DNA of 64,000 bases from an uncultured Lachnospiraceae bacterium. Lineage in GTDB: Bacteria > Bacillota > Clostridia > Lachnospirales > Lachnospiraceae. Position 1 is the first letter of the stretch. The number at the start of each line of letters is the position of its first letter. The notes under the pieces are model-generated. The model was not told where the DNA came from, searched no databases, and saw nothing but the letters and a program-made list of their open reading frames with translations. Made by a program: the position numbers and the translations under genes. Positions 17,582 to 27,122 of this stretch are shown here, piece by piece. The DNA is taken from positions 124,001 through 188,000 of the forward strand of contig CALWOX010000004.1 of the NCBI GenBank assembly GCA_944383265.1. Direction: 5' to 3'.

Positions 17582-17986
17582 ATGCTTAATACCGAAAAGA
17601 TAAGGCTTATGGCGGATCTCGCCATATATGAAAAGAAAAATGACGATACCGTTTTTAAAATAAATGATTATTACAAGGGCGACTATATATCCGGACATAT
17701 GATATCAGCCTTTCTGAGATACAGCCTCTGCTTTGCTGTTATTTTGGCAGCCCTCTTCTTTATGGATTTTGCCGGTTTTTTCCGGCTTCTGAATGAGGAG
17801 GGGACAGGAACTGTCATAGAGAAGGTGGCAATGATATATGGGGCAGGGCTCGTGTTATATCTCATTATCGCCTACAGAGTATCCGCTTCGAGATACAAAA
17901 AAGCAAAGAGAGGAGTCCTTTTATACGCTACAAAGCTTAAGAGGCTCGGAAGAAAATACAGCACCGGAGGAAAGAGAAGACCGTGA
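17582..17986 (+). CDS. Conserved small membrane protein, first gene of the cdaA operon
   Basis: A 134-residue protein with an acidic/amphipathic N-terminus and two membrane segments (about 45-65 and 85-105), ending in a strongly basic tail. It is not recognised as a named family. The start follows AAGGGA, after the terminator at 17491-17520, so it begins a new transcript; TATACT at 17532-17537 is a possible -10. Its stop overlaps the next start (GTGA), indicating coupling to the second membrane protein and through it to cdaA. Confidence 0.7.
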   Translation: MLNTEKIRLMADLAIYEKKNDDTVFKINDYYKGDYISGHMISAFLRYSLCFAVILAALFFMDFAGFFRLLNEEGTGTVIEKVAMIYGAGLVLYLIIAYRVSASRYKKAKRGVLLYATKLKRLGRKYSTGGKRRP

Positions 17987-18897
17987 TTTTTTTATCGGAA
18001 TTGAGAAACAGACTTAAGGAGATATATGCCTCCTATGATATCGTCATAAGACCTGTCATAAAATTTATATTCGCGTTTTTGGTATTTTGGTTCATAGGCA
18101 GCTACATCGGATACATGGAGAGGATATCTTCACTCCCTGTGATGCTTGTGGCGGCGCTTTTTTGTTGCGTGCTTCCGTGGGGCGCACCGGCTTTATTCGG
18201 AGCAGGCTTTGTACTCCTTGATATGATGGAGGTATCCATAGTATTTGCGGGCATCAGCTTTATGCTTTTTCTTATAATAGCTGTTCTTTATTACGGCTTC
18301 AGGCCCGGAAACGGATTCCTTATGGCATTCATACCGCTGATGTTTTTTATAAAGATACCCTTTGCGGTACCTCTTATCCTGGGACTTTGTGCGGGAGCGG
18401 CTTCTGCTGTTCCTGCCGCCTGCGGAGTGTTCATCTGGTTCCTCATAAAGTATTTCCATAACAATGCGGCTGATATGGGCACGGTTTTAAGCCTTGACAA
18501 TCTTACGGGAAATATCACGGGAGTCCTTACCGGGACTCTTGCGGACAGATATATGCTCCTTATGATAGTTGCCTTTGCTCTGGCTATTGTTACAGTGAGC
18601 ATAATAAAGGGCTTAAGCATAAACCATGCGTGGACCGTGGCCGTGGTATCGGGAGCGGCTGTACTGCTTATTGTAGCCGTAGGAGGCTCCGTTTACCTTG
18701 GAATATCGGATAATCTTTTATCGGATATTTTGGGCATAGTCATCTCCACAGCTGCGGCTTTTATATATGAGTGCATGTTCTTTGCCGTGGATTACAGAGG
18801 TACGGAGCATGTAAGCTTCGAGGATGACGATTACTATTATTATGTTAAGGCTGTTCCCAAGCTTAAATACAGCGAGGATGAGGAGAGAATGGAATAA
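17983..18897 (+). CDS. Polytopic membrane protein upstream of cdaA
   Basis: A 304-residue, highly hydrophobic protein with seven or more predicted membrane segments and an acidic, Tyr-rich C-terminal tail (EDDDYYYYVKAVPKLKYSED). The GTG start overlaps the preceding stop by four bases (GTGA). I do not recognise a named domain. Its constant company with the c-di-AMP synthase gene suggests a membrane role connected to c-di-AMP or the envelope, but this rests on position only. Confidence 0.72.
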   Translation: MIFLSELRNRLKEIYASYDIVIRPVIKFIFAFLVFWFIGSYIGYMERISSLPVMLVAALFCCVLPWGAPALFGAGFVLLDMMEVSIVFAGISFMLFLIIAVLYYGFRPGNGFLMAFIPLMFFIKIPFAVPLILGLCAGAASAVPAACGVFIWFLIKYFHNNAADMGTVLSLDNLTGNITGVLTGTLADRYMLLMIVAFALAIVTVSIIKGLSINHAWTVAVVSGAAVLLIVAVGGSVYLGISDNLLSDILGIVISTAAAFIYECMFFAVDYRGTEHVSFEDDDYYYYVKAVPKLKYSEDEERME

Positions 18898-18936
18898 AAG
18901 CCTTATCCGGGAGTATGCTGAGATCAAGGAAGATAT

Positions 18937-19809
18937 ATGAGTGAGATAATTACCAATTTGCAGAGCTGGGTATCCCTTCTGCCGACATTTTCTGTGACAA
19001 ACCTTTTGGAGGTCGTAATAATCGCCTTCTTGGTGTATGAGGTGCTTTTGTGGATCATGAACACCAAGGCGTGGACTCTCCTTAAAGGTATTATTGTCAT
19101 ACTTATTTTTACGCTTATGTCGGCCATATTAAGGCTCACCACTATACTTTGGATACTTGAAAGAATATCCACTATTGCGGTAATTACCCTTATAGTCATC
19201 TTTCAGCCGGAGCTAAGGAAAGCTCTTGAACAGTTGGGAAGCAGAAACTTTGTCACAGGCATACTGAACCTTGATGATGACAAGACGAGAACCTCACTTT
19301 CCCGCAATGATATAGAGCAGATAATAAAGGCTACCATGGAGATGGCAAAGCAAAAGACAGGGGCTCTCATGGTGATAGAGCGCAATGTTCTTTTGAAGGA
19401 GATAGAAAATACCGGAATAGAGATAAACGGCCTCATAAGCTCAGGCCTTATAATAAATATCTTTGAGAAAAACACTCCGCTCCATGACGGAGCCGTAATG
19501 ATAAGAGGAAACCGCATAATAGCGGCCACCTGCTATCTGCCCCTTTCTGAAAATATGAATATCAGTAAGGATCTCGGAACAAGACACAGAGCTGCATTGG
19601 GTATATCCGAGGTATCGGACAGCATCACGATAGTTGTTTCCGAGGAGACCGGAAGGATAACCATAGCTCAGGACGGACAGCTTAAGAGGATGCCTGATGC
19701 GGAGGCTCTGAGAAACGCTCTCATGACGATTATAGCTGATGAAGAGGAGAAGACCTTCAGCAGATGGTGGAGAGGAAAGATTAAGAATGAAAGAAAAGCG
19801 GACAAATAA
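18937..19809 (+). CDS. cdaA: Diadenylate cyclase CdaA
   Basis: It makes c-di-AMP from two ATP. Three N-terminal membrane segments (residues 10-80) precede a DAC domain with the conserved catalytic motifs: DGA at 184-186 (LHDGAVMI) and RHR at 216-218 (GTRHRAALGISE). 290 residues is standard. AAGGAAG precedes the ATG. The cdaR gene overlaps its end, as in other Bacillota, where CdaR modulates CdaA at the membrane. c-di-AMP controls potassium uptake, osmotic state and wall integrity, which fits the envelope genes that follow. The usual third partner glmM is not in this window. Confidence 0.96.
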   Translation: MSEIITNLQSWVSLLPTFSVTNLLEVVIIAFLVYEVLLWIMNTKAWTLLKGIIVILIFTLMSAILRLTTILWILERISTIAVITLIVIFQPELRKALEQLGSRNFVTGILNLDDDKTRTSLSRNDIEQIIKATMEMAKQKTGALMVIERNVLLKEIENTGIEINGLISSGLIINIFEKNTPLHDGAVMIRGNRIIAATCYLPLSENMNISKDLGTRHRAALGISEVSDSITIVVSEETGRITIAQDGQLKRMPDAEALRNALMTIIADEEEKTFSRWWRGKIKNERKADK

Positions 19810-20977
19810 TTTTACACTGAAGCTTGTCAGCGTGGCACTGGCCTTTTTGATATGGCTTATCGTTGTAAATGTCTCAAACCCGGACGTGGAGATGTCTGTG
19901 ACTGTGCCTATTGAAGTCAGAAACGCGGATGTGCTCACATCTGCGGATAAGACCTACAGCCTTGATGAAAAGAATGTAAGGATCACTTATAAAATAAGAA
20001 CGCAGTTCCGAAGCAGAGTAAGCGCAAGCGATTTCAGCGCCTATGTGAACCTTGAGGATTACAGCATCACAGGAGCTGTGCCTGTATACACAAGCGTTTT
20101 GAACGGAAAGTCCAACATAGTGGGATCTGTTTCCGCAAGCCCTATGGTGGTACATGTGGATACGGAGGATATACAGAGAAAGCGATTTGACAAGGAAAGC
20201 GGAACCTTTGTGGCAAGCACAACAGGGGCTGTGGCGGACGGATATGCTCCCGGAGAGCTTGAGACAGAGGCAGATTATATTTATGTTCAGGGACCTGTAT
20301 CAGAGATAGGAAGGATAAGCTATGTCGGAATAGAGGCCAACATAACAGAGGCGACAGCAGATGTATCGGGAGAAGCTGTGCCTGTATTCTACGATGCAAA
20401 CGGAAATGTGATCTCAGACCCTGATCCGAGAATAACCATGAGCAGGGAGACTATAGCGTACCGTGTACCTGTATACAAGATAAAATCTATGAGCATAACT
20501 GCAGCAGTTTCAGGTGAGCCTGCAGAAGGATATGAGTTTAACGAGGTTGAATGCAGTCCTTCATTTATAAATGTGTACGGACCCGATGAGATACTTGACT
20601 CACATAATACGATAAATATCCCTGCCGAGGAGCTTGATCTTACAGGCGCTACAGGAAATATGACAAAATCTATAGATATAAGTGAATATATACCGGAAGG
20701 ATTAAGCATTGCAGAGCCTGACAGCGAGATAACCGTAGTGGCAAGGATAAGGCGTATCCCTACCATAAATGTGACTACCGAGGCGGATGATAACGAGAAT
20801 GCGAATGAGACGGATCCCTCAGGTGAGGACTCCGATCAGACCGGTGAGAGCGAAACGAATGCTTCGCAGCTGCATGAGCAGCACAGCACACAGGCCTCCT
20901 CGGAAACCGATGAGCAGGTGCCTGAGGCTTCTGATACGGACGGAAGGAATGCCGAGCAGGAAAGCGGGAGTCATTAA
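19787..20977 (+). CDS. cdaR: CdaA regulator CdaR (YbbR-repeat protein)
   Basis: ATG at 19787 (MKEKRTNNFTLKL) is chosen; it overlaps the last 23 bases of cdaA. The 396-residue protein has one N-terminal membrane anchor (LVSVALAFLIWLIVVNVSNP) and then about three to four extracytoplasmic YbbR repeats, ending in an acidic Thr/Ser/Glu-rich tail (from about 340) that looks disordered. CdaR binds and tunes CdaA across the membrane. The long polar tail is an addition beyond the core repeats. Confidence 0.92.
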   Translation: MKEKRTNNFTLKLVSVALAFLIWLIVVNVSNPDVEMSVTVPIEVRNADVLTSADKTYSLDEKNVRITYKIRTQFRSRVSASDFSAYVNLEDYSITGAVPVYTSVLNGKSNIVGSVSASPMVVHVDTEDIQRKRFDKESGTFVASTTGAVADGYAPGELETEADYIYVQGPVSEIGRISYVGIEANITEATADVSGEAVPVFYDANGNVISDPDPRITMSRETIAYRVPVYKIKSMSITAAVSGEPAEGYEFNEVECSPSFINVYGPDEILDSHNTINIPAEELDLTGATGNMTKSIDISEYIPEGLSIAEPDSEITVVARIRRIPTINVTTEADDNENANETDPSGEDSDQTGESETNASQLHEQHSTQASSETDEQVPEASDTDGRNAEQESGSH

Positions 20978-20982
20978 TAATT

Positions 20983-22338
20983 ATGGGTATATGCTTTACA
21001 GTTTCATGGGCTGCGGCGTTTCTGATCTCACTTTTGGCTAAGACTTCGGACACTTCAGCCAAGCCGTGGCTTTACCTGCTTTCGGGAGTGGTACTGCTCC
21101 TTGCGGCTGTATACAATTACATAGAGGGAGTAAAAAAGAGCAAGAGCCCTGTGGACCTTCTGGCTCTTTTTTCCCTATCATATATAGGCGGGATGGGCGT
21201 ATCCTGTTTTAAACTCTCAAGACTGCAGACGGATTGGGAGCTTATGACTTGGATATGCCTGTTTTTGGCGTATATATGCTTTTATATCTTTTATACAAGG
21301 ATAGCCGGGCTTACGAAAAAAAATATATGCAGGGCTTCGTCTGAAGTAAATCACGCCTCTATGGAAAAAAGACTTGCCTTAAGCATATATGTTCTCACAG
21401 CAGTTTCACTTCTAGCCTTCTGCATCGAGGCCCTGATATTGGGATATATCCCGTTGTTTACAGTGGGAGTGCCCCATGCATATTCGTATTTTCATATATC
21501 GGGGGTACATTATTTTACCGTAAGCTGCGTCCTTGTGCCGGCTCTTTCGGCCGCATGTGTTTTTGAGGCCCGAAAAAAAGGAATGGGGCTAAGGAGGAAG
21601 AGAGCGGCAGCAGTAGGAATATGCACGTTTACGGCGTTTATGATACCGATACTCTGCGTATCAAGATTCCAGCTTATATTTGCGGTTATGCTGCTCCTTA
21701 TTACTATGATCTCGGTAACAGGGCTGAACCTTAAAAAGACGATGCTCGTTGCGGGAGGAGCACTGATAGTACTTTTGCCGTTTTATATCTTCCTTACGGT
21801 AGAGAGGGCCCACAGCATAAGCTATCTTAACGGAATATTTGAGATGAAGGATCCTGAAACTCCTATCTTCATCTCTCAGCCGTATATCTACATTGCAAAC
21901 AATTACGACAATTTTAACTGCATGGTGAGGGACCTTAGTGAGCATACCATGGGAATGCGCATGCTTTTTCCCTTTTGGGCGCTCACGGGACTTAAATTTA
22001 TCATACCTGATGTCATAAGCTCGCCCCTTTTTGTGACAAAAACGGAGCTTACGACTCTAACGCTTTTCTACGATGCGTACTATGATTTCGGAGCCTTCGG
22101 TGTGGCGGGGCTTTCAGCACTTCTGGGCTATGTGTGCAGAAGAGCCTTTGACAGGATAAGGGCTGATTCAAATCCTGCATTGCACCTTATATATGCTCAG
22201 CTTGCCGCATACATGGGCCTTTCATTTTTTACCACCTGGTTTTCAAACCCGACCACTTGGTTTTACCTTGCTTTAAGCGTAATAATATACTTATATTCAG
22301 GAGGATGCTTTGAAAAGATTCTTAAGATGCGTTCTTAA
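20983..22338 (+). CDS. Wzy-like oligosaccharide repeat-unit polymerase
   Basis: A 451-residue membrane protein with about ten to twelve hydrophobic segments and a periplasmic-side loop near 290-360, matching the general layout of O-antigen/capsule polymerases (Wzy type). Such enzymes join lipid-linked repeat units on the outer face of the membrane. No other polysaccharide gene is adjacent, which is unusual because wzy genes normally lie in glycan clusters. It follows cdaR by five bases and overlaps the AI-2E gene, so it belongs to the cdaA operon. The assignment rests on topology and overall resemblance. Confidence 0.65.
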   Translation: MGICFTVSWAAAFLISLLAKTSDTSAKPWLYLLSGVVLLLAAVYNYIEGVKKSKSPVDLLALFSLSYIGGMGVSCFKLSRLQTDWELMTWICLFLAYICFYIFYTRIAGLTKKNICRASSEVNHASMEKRLALSIYVLTAVSLLAFCIEALILGYIPLFTVGVPHAYSYFHISGVHYFTVSCVLVPALSAACVFEARKKGMGLRRKRAAAVGICTFTAFMIPILCVSRFQLIFAVMLLLITMISVTGLNLKKTMLVAGGALIVLLPFYIFLTVERAHSISYLNGIFEMKDPETPIFISQPYIYIANNYDNFNCMVRDLSEHTMGMRMLFPFWALTGLKFIIPDVISSPLFVTKTELTTLTLFYDAYYDFGAFGVAGLSALLGYVCRRAFDRIRADSNPALHLIYAQLAAYMGLSFFTTWFSNPTTWFYLALSVIIYLYSGGCFEKILKMRS

Positions 22339-23440
22339 TATGACTCTCCCCGTTTTGGGACTTGTACTTTTAGCTACAGTCGGCTTGCGCTTGGTTGTGT
22401 TTTTCCTGCCCTTTGTGGCGGGATATCTCCTTGCCGCTATGGCAAACCCCATATCCGTATACCTTCAGAAAAAGATAAAGATAAAGAGAAAGCATTCTTC
22501 TGTGCTTATCATGGTGGCAGTGCTTGTTCTCGTTATACTTCTGCTTTATCTTGCGGGAACATGGTCCTTTGACCTTCTTATGTCATTTATAAACTCGATA
22601 CCTGAGCTTATAGGATCCTTCATGGCAAGCTTAAACGACCTTTTTGTTTCCCACTCGGACGCTATAGAGAGTCTGCCCGAGAACATAAGAGATACCATTT
22701 TTTCTCTCAAGGAAAACTTCAACAGCTACATTACAGGGCTCATGGGAAGTGTTGTGTCGCCTACTGCGGCTATTGCGGGAAATGCGGTAAAATCGATCCC
22801 CTCTGTGTTCATATACGGTCTTATAACCGTGCTTTCGGCCTTTGCCTTCATGATAGAATGGGAGAGTGTGCAGTCATTCTTAAGGAGGACTCTTCCGAGG
22901 CAGCTTCAGGATTACATGAACTTCCTAAAAAACGACATGAAGGATATAATCCTCGGATGGCTTGCGGCACAGTTTAAGATAATGTTTGTTGTATTTGCCG
23001 TGCTTTTTGTAGGCTTCCTCCTCCTGAAGGTAAAGTACGGTATCTGGCTTGCCATGCTTACAGCCTTTCTTGACTTTTTGCCGGCCCTCGGAGTCGGATT
23101 CATAATGTGGCCCTGGATAGCTTTGGAGATACTTTCGGGCAATTTCCTCACGGCGCTTTGGCTTTCAGTCATATACATAGGCACTCAGGTGGTAAGACAG
23201 GTGCTTCAGCCTAAGATAATGGGAGATACCATGGGACTTCCGCCCCTTTGGACCTTGTTTTTCCTTTTTATGGGATTCAAGCTTTACGGTATTGCGGGAA
23301 TGATATTCTCGGTTCCTGTAGGAATGCTGTTTTTAAGCATATACAGGTACGGATTTTTCAACAGGGTCTTCTCTTCGGCGGGAGAACTCATAGAGATGAT
23401 CTCGGAATTTATGAACGGCAAGGACGAGGGTGGAAAATAA
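22310..23440 (+). CDS. AI-2E family transporter (PerM/YtvI-like)
   Basis: The TTG start at 22310 has AGGAGG (22299-22304) five bases upstream and overlaps the previous gene by 29 bases. The 376-residue protein has the family pattern: N-terminal membrane pair, a long soluble segment, then a cluster of membrane helices with LGVGFIMWPWIALEIL and LQPKIMGDTMGLPPLWTLF. Members have been linked to autoinducer-2 export, Na+/H+ exchange or sporulation; none is decided here. The operon position suggests an envelope or ion-homeostasis role. Confidence 0.88.
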   Translation: MKRFLRCVLNMTLPVLGLVLLATVGLRLVVFFLPFVAGYLLAAMANPISVYLQKKIKIKRKHSSVLIMVAVLVLVILLLYLAGTWSFDLLMSFINSIPELIGSFMASLNDLFVSHSDAIESLPENIRDTIFSLKENFNSYITGLMGSVVSPTAAIAGNAVKSIPSVFIYGLITVLSAFAFMIEWESVQSFLRRTLPRQLQDYMNFLKNDMKDIILGWLAAQFKIMFVVFAVLFVGFLLLKVKYGIWLAMLTAFLDFLPALGVGFIMWPWIALEILSGNFLTALWLSVIYIGTQVVRQVLQPKIMGDTMGLPPLWTLFFLFMGFKLYGIAGMIFSVPVGMLFLSIYRYGFFNRVFSSAGELIEMISEFMNGKDEGGK

Positions 23441-23491
23441 ACCGGCGAGGTATCGTCAGGAATATTTGAAGGTGTATCAGCAGGTGTATAT

Positions 23492-25009
23492 ATGGGAGAT
23501 ATTTGCGAATCCGGAAAAGGAAAAAGGAAGTATTTAAAGCCTGTCTTTATGGTGCTGCTCTTTGCTGTAGTCATGGCGGTTTTTGCCTTTATGCTTCTCT
23601 TCACAAAGAAGTCCGAATATTATAAAACTCATTTTCAGGAAAATGTCTTTGTAAACGGTATCCCTGTGGGCGACCTTACCGCAGAGGAGGCGGATGAGCT
23701 GATATCGGAAAACATAGAGGACTACAGTCTGAAGCTCGTATTAAGATATATGCCGAGAGAGGAGATACTTGGCAGCGACATAGGTCTTAAGACAGAGTAC
23801 GAAAGGAAGGCTGAGGATATACTTAAGGAGGAGGAAAGCTTTATCCGACTCTTTAACACGGATGAGCGCAGAGATTACAGTATCGCAAGGAGCGTAAGCT
23901 TTGACGAGGATAAGCTCTTAAGCCTTACGGATGAGCTTGAGTGTCTTAAGGCTCAAAACGTCACGGAACCACGAAATGCGTACATAGCTCTCGCTGAGGA
24001 CAAAAAAAGCTTTACCATAGTAAGTGAGGTGGAGGGAAATCTCATAAATAAGGAAAGGCTAAAATCGGCCTTGAGGGATGCTGTAAGCGAGCTTTCACAG
24101 GAGCTTGACTTGGATAAAAGCGGAGTATACGAGGAGCCTGATATAAGGGAGACAGACCCTGAGCTTAATAAAAGGCTTTCCGAGCTTAACAGGTATATGA
24201 GGGCTTCCATAAAACTTGATATGGGGCAGGGAAGGACAGAGGTATGCGACAGTGACGATATATCAGAGATGATAATCACGGACAGTGAGAGCGGCATGGC
24301 GGCTTTTTCCGATGAAAAGCTCCGAGAATATGTTGAGGAGACAGCAGCAAAATATGATACTGTGGGGAAAATCAGAAGGTTTGAAACGGTATATGGCTCG
24401 ATAGTCGAGGTAACAGGTGACTATGGGCGGGAAACAGATATAGAGGCTGAGACAGAGCGCCTTAAGGCCGACATATTTTCGGGAGACTCCATAGAAAGGG
24501 AGCCTGTATACAAGAAAAAGCCTCAGTCATCGGAAAATGATTGGGGAGACAGCTACATAGAAGTAAATCTCACCGCTCAAAAGCTTTTTGTGATAAAGGA
24601 CGGAAAAGAGATAATGAGCTCGGACATAGTTTCGGGATGCGAAGCCGATGGGTGCGGGACTGCCTCGGGGATATACGAGGTGACGGGGATGGAGACAAAT
24701 GTCACCGTGGAAGATAAGGCTTATCCTGTAAATTACTGTGTGATATTCGGCGATGACCTGAGCTTTTATGACGCATCATGGAGATCCGCCTTTGGAGGAA
24801 ATATATACAAAACTTCAGGCACAGGCGGAAGCATAAGCCTGCCCTATTCAAAGGCAAAGGAGCTCTACCGAAACAGCTGTAAGGGAATGCCTGTGATATG
24901 CTACAGGACGGCTGATGAGGCAAGGCAGGATATACCTGCAGGTCCAACCGGAGAGCTTCCCTGTGCCACCTCATCTGATGCTTTGCATTTTCAGAAAAAA
25001 GATATATAA
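23492..25009 (+). CDS. L,D-transpeptidase-like protein lacking catalytic residues
   Basis: A 505-residue protein with one N-terminal membrane anchor (residues 27-47), PG-binding-4-type repeats (50-350) and a C-terminal YkuD fold. The fold is clear: IEVNLTAQKLFVIKDGKEIM, then DASWRSAFGGNIYKT and LPYSKAKELY. Active relatives have IHDASWR with a catalytic His and SHGCVN with the catalytic Cys. Here the His position is Tyr426 and SHGC is replaced by Thr444-Gly-Gly-Ser447, so both key residues are gone while the scaffold is kept. It probably binds peptidoglycan or regulates rather than cross-links. It is the last gene of the cdaA operon. Confidence 0.88.
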   Translation: MGDICESGKGKRKYLKPVFMVLLFAVVMAVFAFMLLFTKKSEYYKTHFQENVFVNGIPVGDLTAEEADELISENIEDYSLKLVLRYMPREEILGSDIGLKTEYERKAEDILKEEESFIRLFNTDERRDYSIARSVSFDEDKLLSLTDELECLKAQNVTEPRNAYIALAEDKKSFTIVSEVEGNLINKERLKSALRDAVSELSQELDLDKSGVYEEPDIRETDPELNKRLSELNRYMRASIKLDMGQGRTEVCDSDDISEMIITDSESGMAAFSDEKLREYVEETAAKYDTVGKIRRFETVYGSIVEVTGDYGRETDIEAETERLKADIFSGDSIEREPVYKKKPQSSENDWGDSYIEVNLTAQKLFVIKDGKEIMSSDIVSGCEADGCGTASGIYEVTGMETNVTVEDKAYPVNYCVIFGDDLSFYDASWRSAFGGNIYKTSGTGGSISLPYSKAKELYRNSCKGMPVICYRTADEARQDIPAGPTGELPCATSSDALHFQKKDI

Positions 25010-25095
25010 TATTAATGACTTTTTATGACAGCATGCGGACATGATATATATTCAGCGGTATTTTAAAGCTATCAGTATTTTAGGAGGAAAAAAAA

Positions 25096-25569
25096 ATGGG
25101 AAAGTATAGAAATGCTTCCGAAAATCTTCGTGCCACATTTGAGGAGAGCACCGGGAATATAAAGAAGGCCGCAAAGGAGGCCGGAAGCATTGCTGCAAAG
25201 ACAGTTGAGGACGTAAAGGATAAGGTAAACGAGCTGACAGAGTCGACAGAAAAGAAGGTCAGCGCTGTTAAAAAGACTGTAAAGGATGCCTCTGAGAAGA
25301 AGAGCACAGCCTCAAAAACAGGAAGAAAGCCTGCAGCAAAGAAGGAAAAGGCCGCACTTGCAAAGAATGTAAAGGAAAAGCTTACATTTGAGTTTAACGG
25401 AGCAAAGGCAGAGTCTTCGGATATCATGAAGCGTGTGGAGAAGGACGCCATATCAAAATGCGCAGGCATGACTATAAAGAAGCTTGAGGTATACTTTAAC
25501 GCAAATGAGAACACTGTATACTATGTAGTCAATGATGAGGCAAGACCTGAATACAAGATCGTATTATAA
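25096..25569 (+). CDS. DUF6465 family protein with histone-H1-like Lys/Ala-rich half
   Basis: A 157-residue protein. Residues 10-95 are Lys/Ala/Glu-rich and largely low-complexity (for example KTGRKPAAKKEKAALAKN), likely helical or disordered. Residues 97-157 form the conserved DUF6465 module (KLTFEFNGAKAESSDIM, YFNANENTVYYVVND). The start follows AGGAGGAAAAAAA, a strong site. It is its own unit, with a terminator 24 bases after the stop. The basic half would suit nucleic-acid binding, but that is inference; function unknown. Confidence 0.75.
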   Translation: MGKYRNASENLRATFEESTGNIKKAAKEAGSIAAKTVEDVKDKVNELTESTEKKVSAVKKTVKDASEKKSTASKTGRKPAAKKEKAALAKNVKEKLTFEFNGAKAESSDIMKRVEKDAISKCAGMTIKKLEVYFNANENTVYYVVNDEARPEYKIVL

Positions 25570-25592
25570 ATACCGGTATTTTTTGAATCGCC

Positions 25593-25634
25593 GGCAGGCA
25601 TGACTCGGGAAATACTCGAGCGGCCTGCCTTTTT
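25593..25634 (+). terminator. Rho-independent terminator
   Basis: GGCAGGC (25593-25599) pairs with GCCTGCC (25623-25629), an inner CTCG/CGAG stem extends it, and a T-run follows. It ends the DUF6465 gene. Confidence 0.85.
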
Positions 25635-25730
25635 CTTTGCATATAATTAATCGTTTTATTATGTCTGCAGTCCGGACAGTATGGGGACGAGACTTAAAAT
25701 ATCATAGCGGAGAGGGAAAACAGGAGGCAT

Positions 25731-27056
25731 ATGAAAACTGAAATAATGAAAGAAGCACCATCAGACTCAAAGGGAAAAATATCAGAACTGCCTGAGGAAT
25801 ATCTCGCAAGGATGAAGCAGCTCTTCGGAGACCGCTATGAGGATTTTATATCCTCCTATAAGGAGTCTGCCGTAAAGGGATTAAGGTTTAACATGCTTAA
25901 GGCTCGTCCCGAGACTATTGAAAAGCTTGTGAGAGAGTGGGAGCTCTATCCTGTACCATGGTGCGAGTCAGGGTATATTTACAAGGAGGAGCAGGACGGC
26001 AAGGCCATAAGGCCCGGAAAATCTCCATACCACGCCGCAGGAGTATTTTACATACAGGAGCCCTCCGCCATGATAACCGCCGAGGAGGCGGACATAAAGC
26101 CGTGGGAGACGGTACTTGATCTCTGCGCGGCCCCGGGAGGAAAAACAACTCAGGCCGCTCAGAAAGCAAAATTCCTTCTTTCAAATGAAATAATGAAAGA
26201 CAGAGCAAGGATACTCGGCTCAAATGTGGAGAGGATGGGTCTCTCAAACGTGACAGTATGCTCCTCCGAAAGCGGAAGGCTTTCCGAGATATTTACCGAG
26301 TATTTTGATAAGATAATAGTGGACGCCCCCTGTTCGGGAGAGGGAATGATGAGGCGGGATGATACAGCTGTAAAGGAGTGGAGCCCTGAAAATGTCAAGC
26401 TTTGTGTTAAAAGGCAGCGGGAGATACTTGAAAACGCTGTAAAGATGCTGAAGCCCGGGGGAAGACTGATATACTCCACCTGCACCTTTGAGCCCGAGGA
26501 AAATATCCTTCAGGCGGAAAGGCTTTGCGGAGATCACGATATGCTTAAGCTCATAGAGGCAAGAAGCCTTTATCCCCATGAAGTTTGCGGAGAGGGGCAT
26601 TTCTGTGCAGTGATCGAAAAGCAGGGAGGCACTGAAAATTCAGGAAGCGGAGCTGAAAAAAATATGTCCCAAAAGGAGATAATGGCCGACATTTCCGCAA
26701 GGCTTAAAAGAGGCAGGATACATGTTCTCAGAGAGGGTGTGCTTAAGGGAGAATTCATTACGGGAAAGCATAAGGGAGATGTGAGATATGTGCCCTCCCA
26801 TGCTGAGATACTTGCAAGGAGCAAAGAGGAGCTTTTAAAAGACAGCGTTAATTTAAAAAATGAGGAGACCGCTTTAAAGTATTTAAGGGGAGAGAGCATA
26901 AGGCTTTCGGAACTTAACGAGGACGATTACGAGCTCAGACCTACGGAAAACGGAAGCTTTATCGCGGTCTGCTATGACGGATATGCCATGGGCCTCGGAA
27001 AGTATGTAGGAGGAGTGATAAAAAATCATTATCCGAAGGGGCTAAGGCAGGTGTGA
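25731..27056 (+). CDS. RsmF-like 16S rRNA cytosine-C5 methyltransferase
   Basis: A 441-residue SAM-dependent RNA m5C methyltransferase of the RsmB/NOP2 class. Visible: the N-terminal NOL1 part (GLRFNMLK), SAM-binding VLDLCAAPGGKTTQAA, the release Cys in VDAPCSGEGMMRR, and the nucleophile Cys in STCTFEPEENI. A C-terminal extension (about 310-441) with GVLKGEF and GMGLGKYVGGVIKNHYPKGLR matches the RsmF/YebU type, which also carries a PUA-like tail. It should modify a 16S rRNA cytosine; the exact position is not determinable here. Monocistronic. Confidence 0.9.
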   Translation: MKTEIMKEAPSDSKGKISELPEEYLARMKQLFGDRYEDFISSYKESAVKGLRFNMLKARPETIEKLVREWELYPVPWCESGYIYKEEQDGKAIRPGKSPYHAAGVFYIQEPSAMITAEEADIKPWETVLDLCAAPGGKTTQAAQKAKFLLSNEIMKDRARILGSNVERMGLSNVTVCSSESGRLSEIFTEYFDKIIVDAPCSGEGMMRRDDTAVKEWSPENVKLCVKRQREILENAVKMLKPGGRLIYSTCTFEPEENILQAERLCGDHDMLKLIEARSLYPHEVCGEGHFCAVIEKQGGTENSGSGAEKNMSQKEIMADISARLKRGRIHVLREGVLKGEFITGKHKGDVRYVPSHAEILARSKEELLKDSVNLKNEETALKYLRGESIRLSELNEDDYELRPTENGSFIAVCYDGYAMGLGKYVGGVIKNHYPKGLRQV

Positions 27057-27122
27057 TAAAGAAAAATGAGATTTACGATGATTTACGGAATAAGAAATTC
27101 AAACAATCATCGGTAGTATTTC

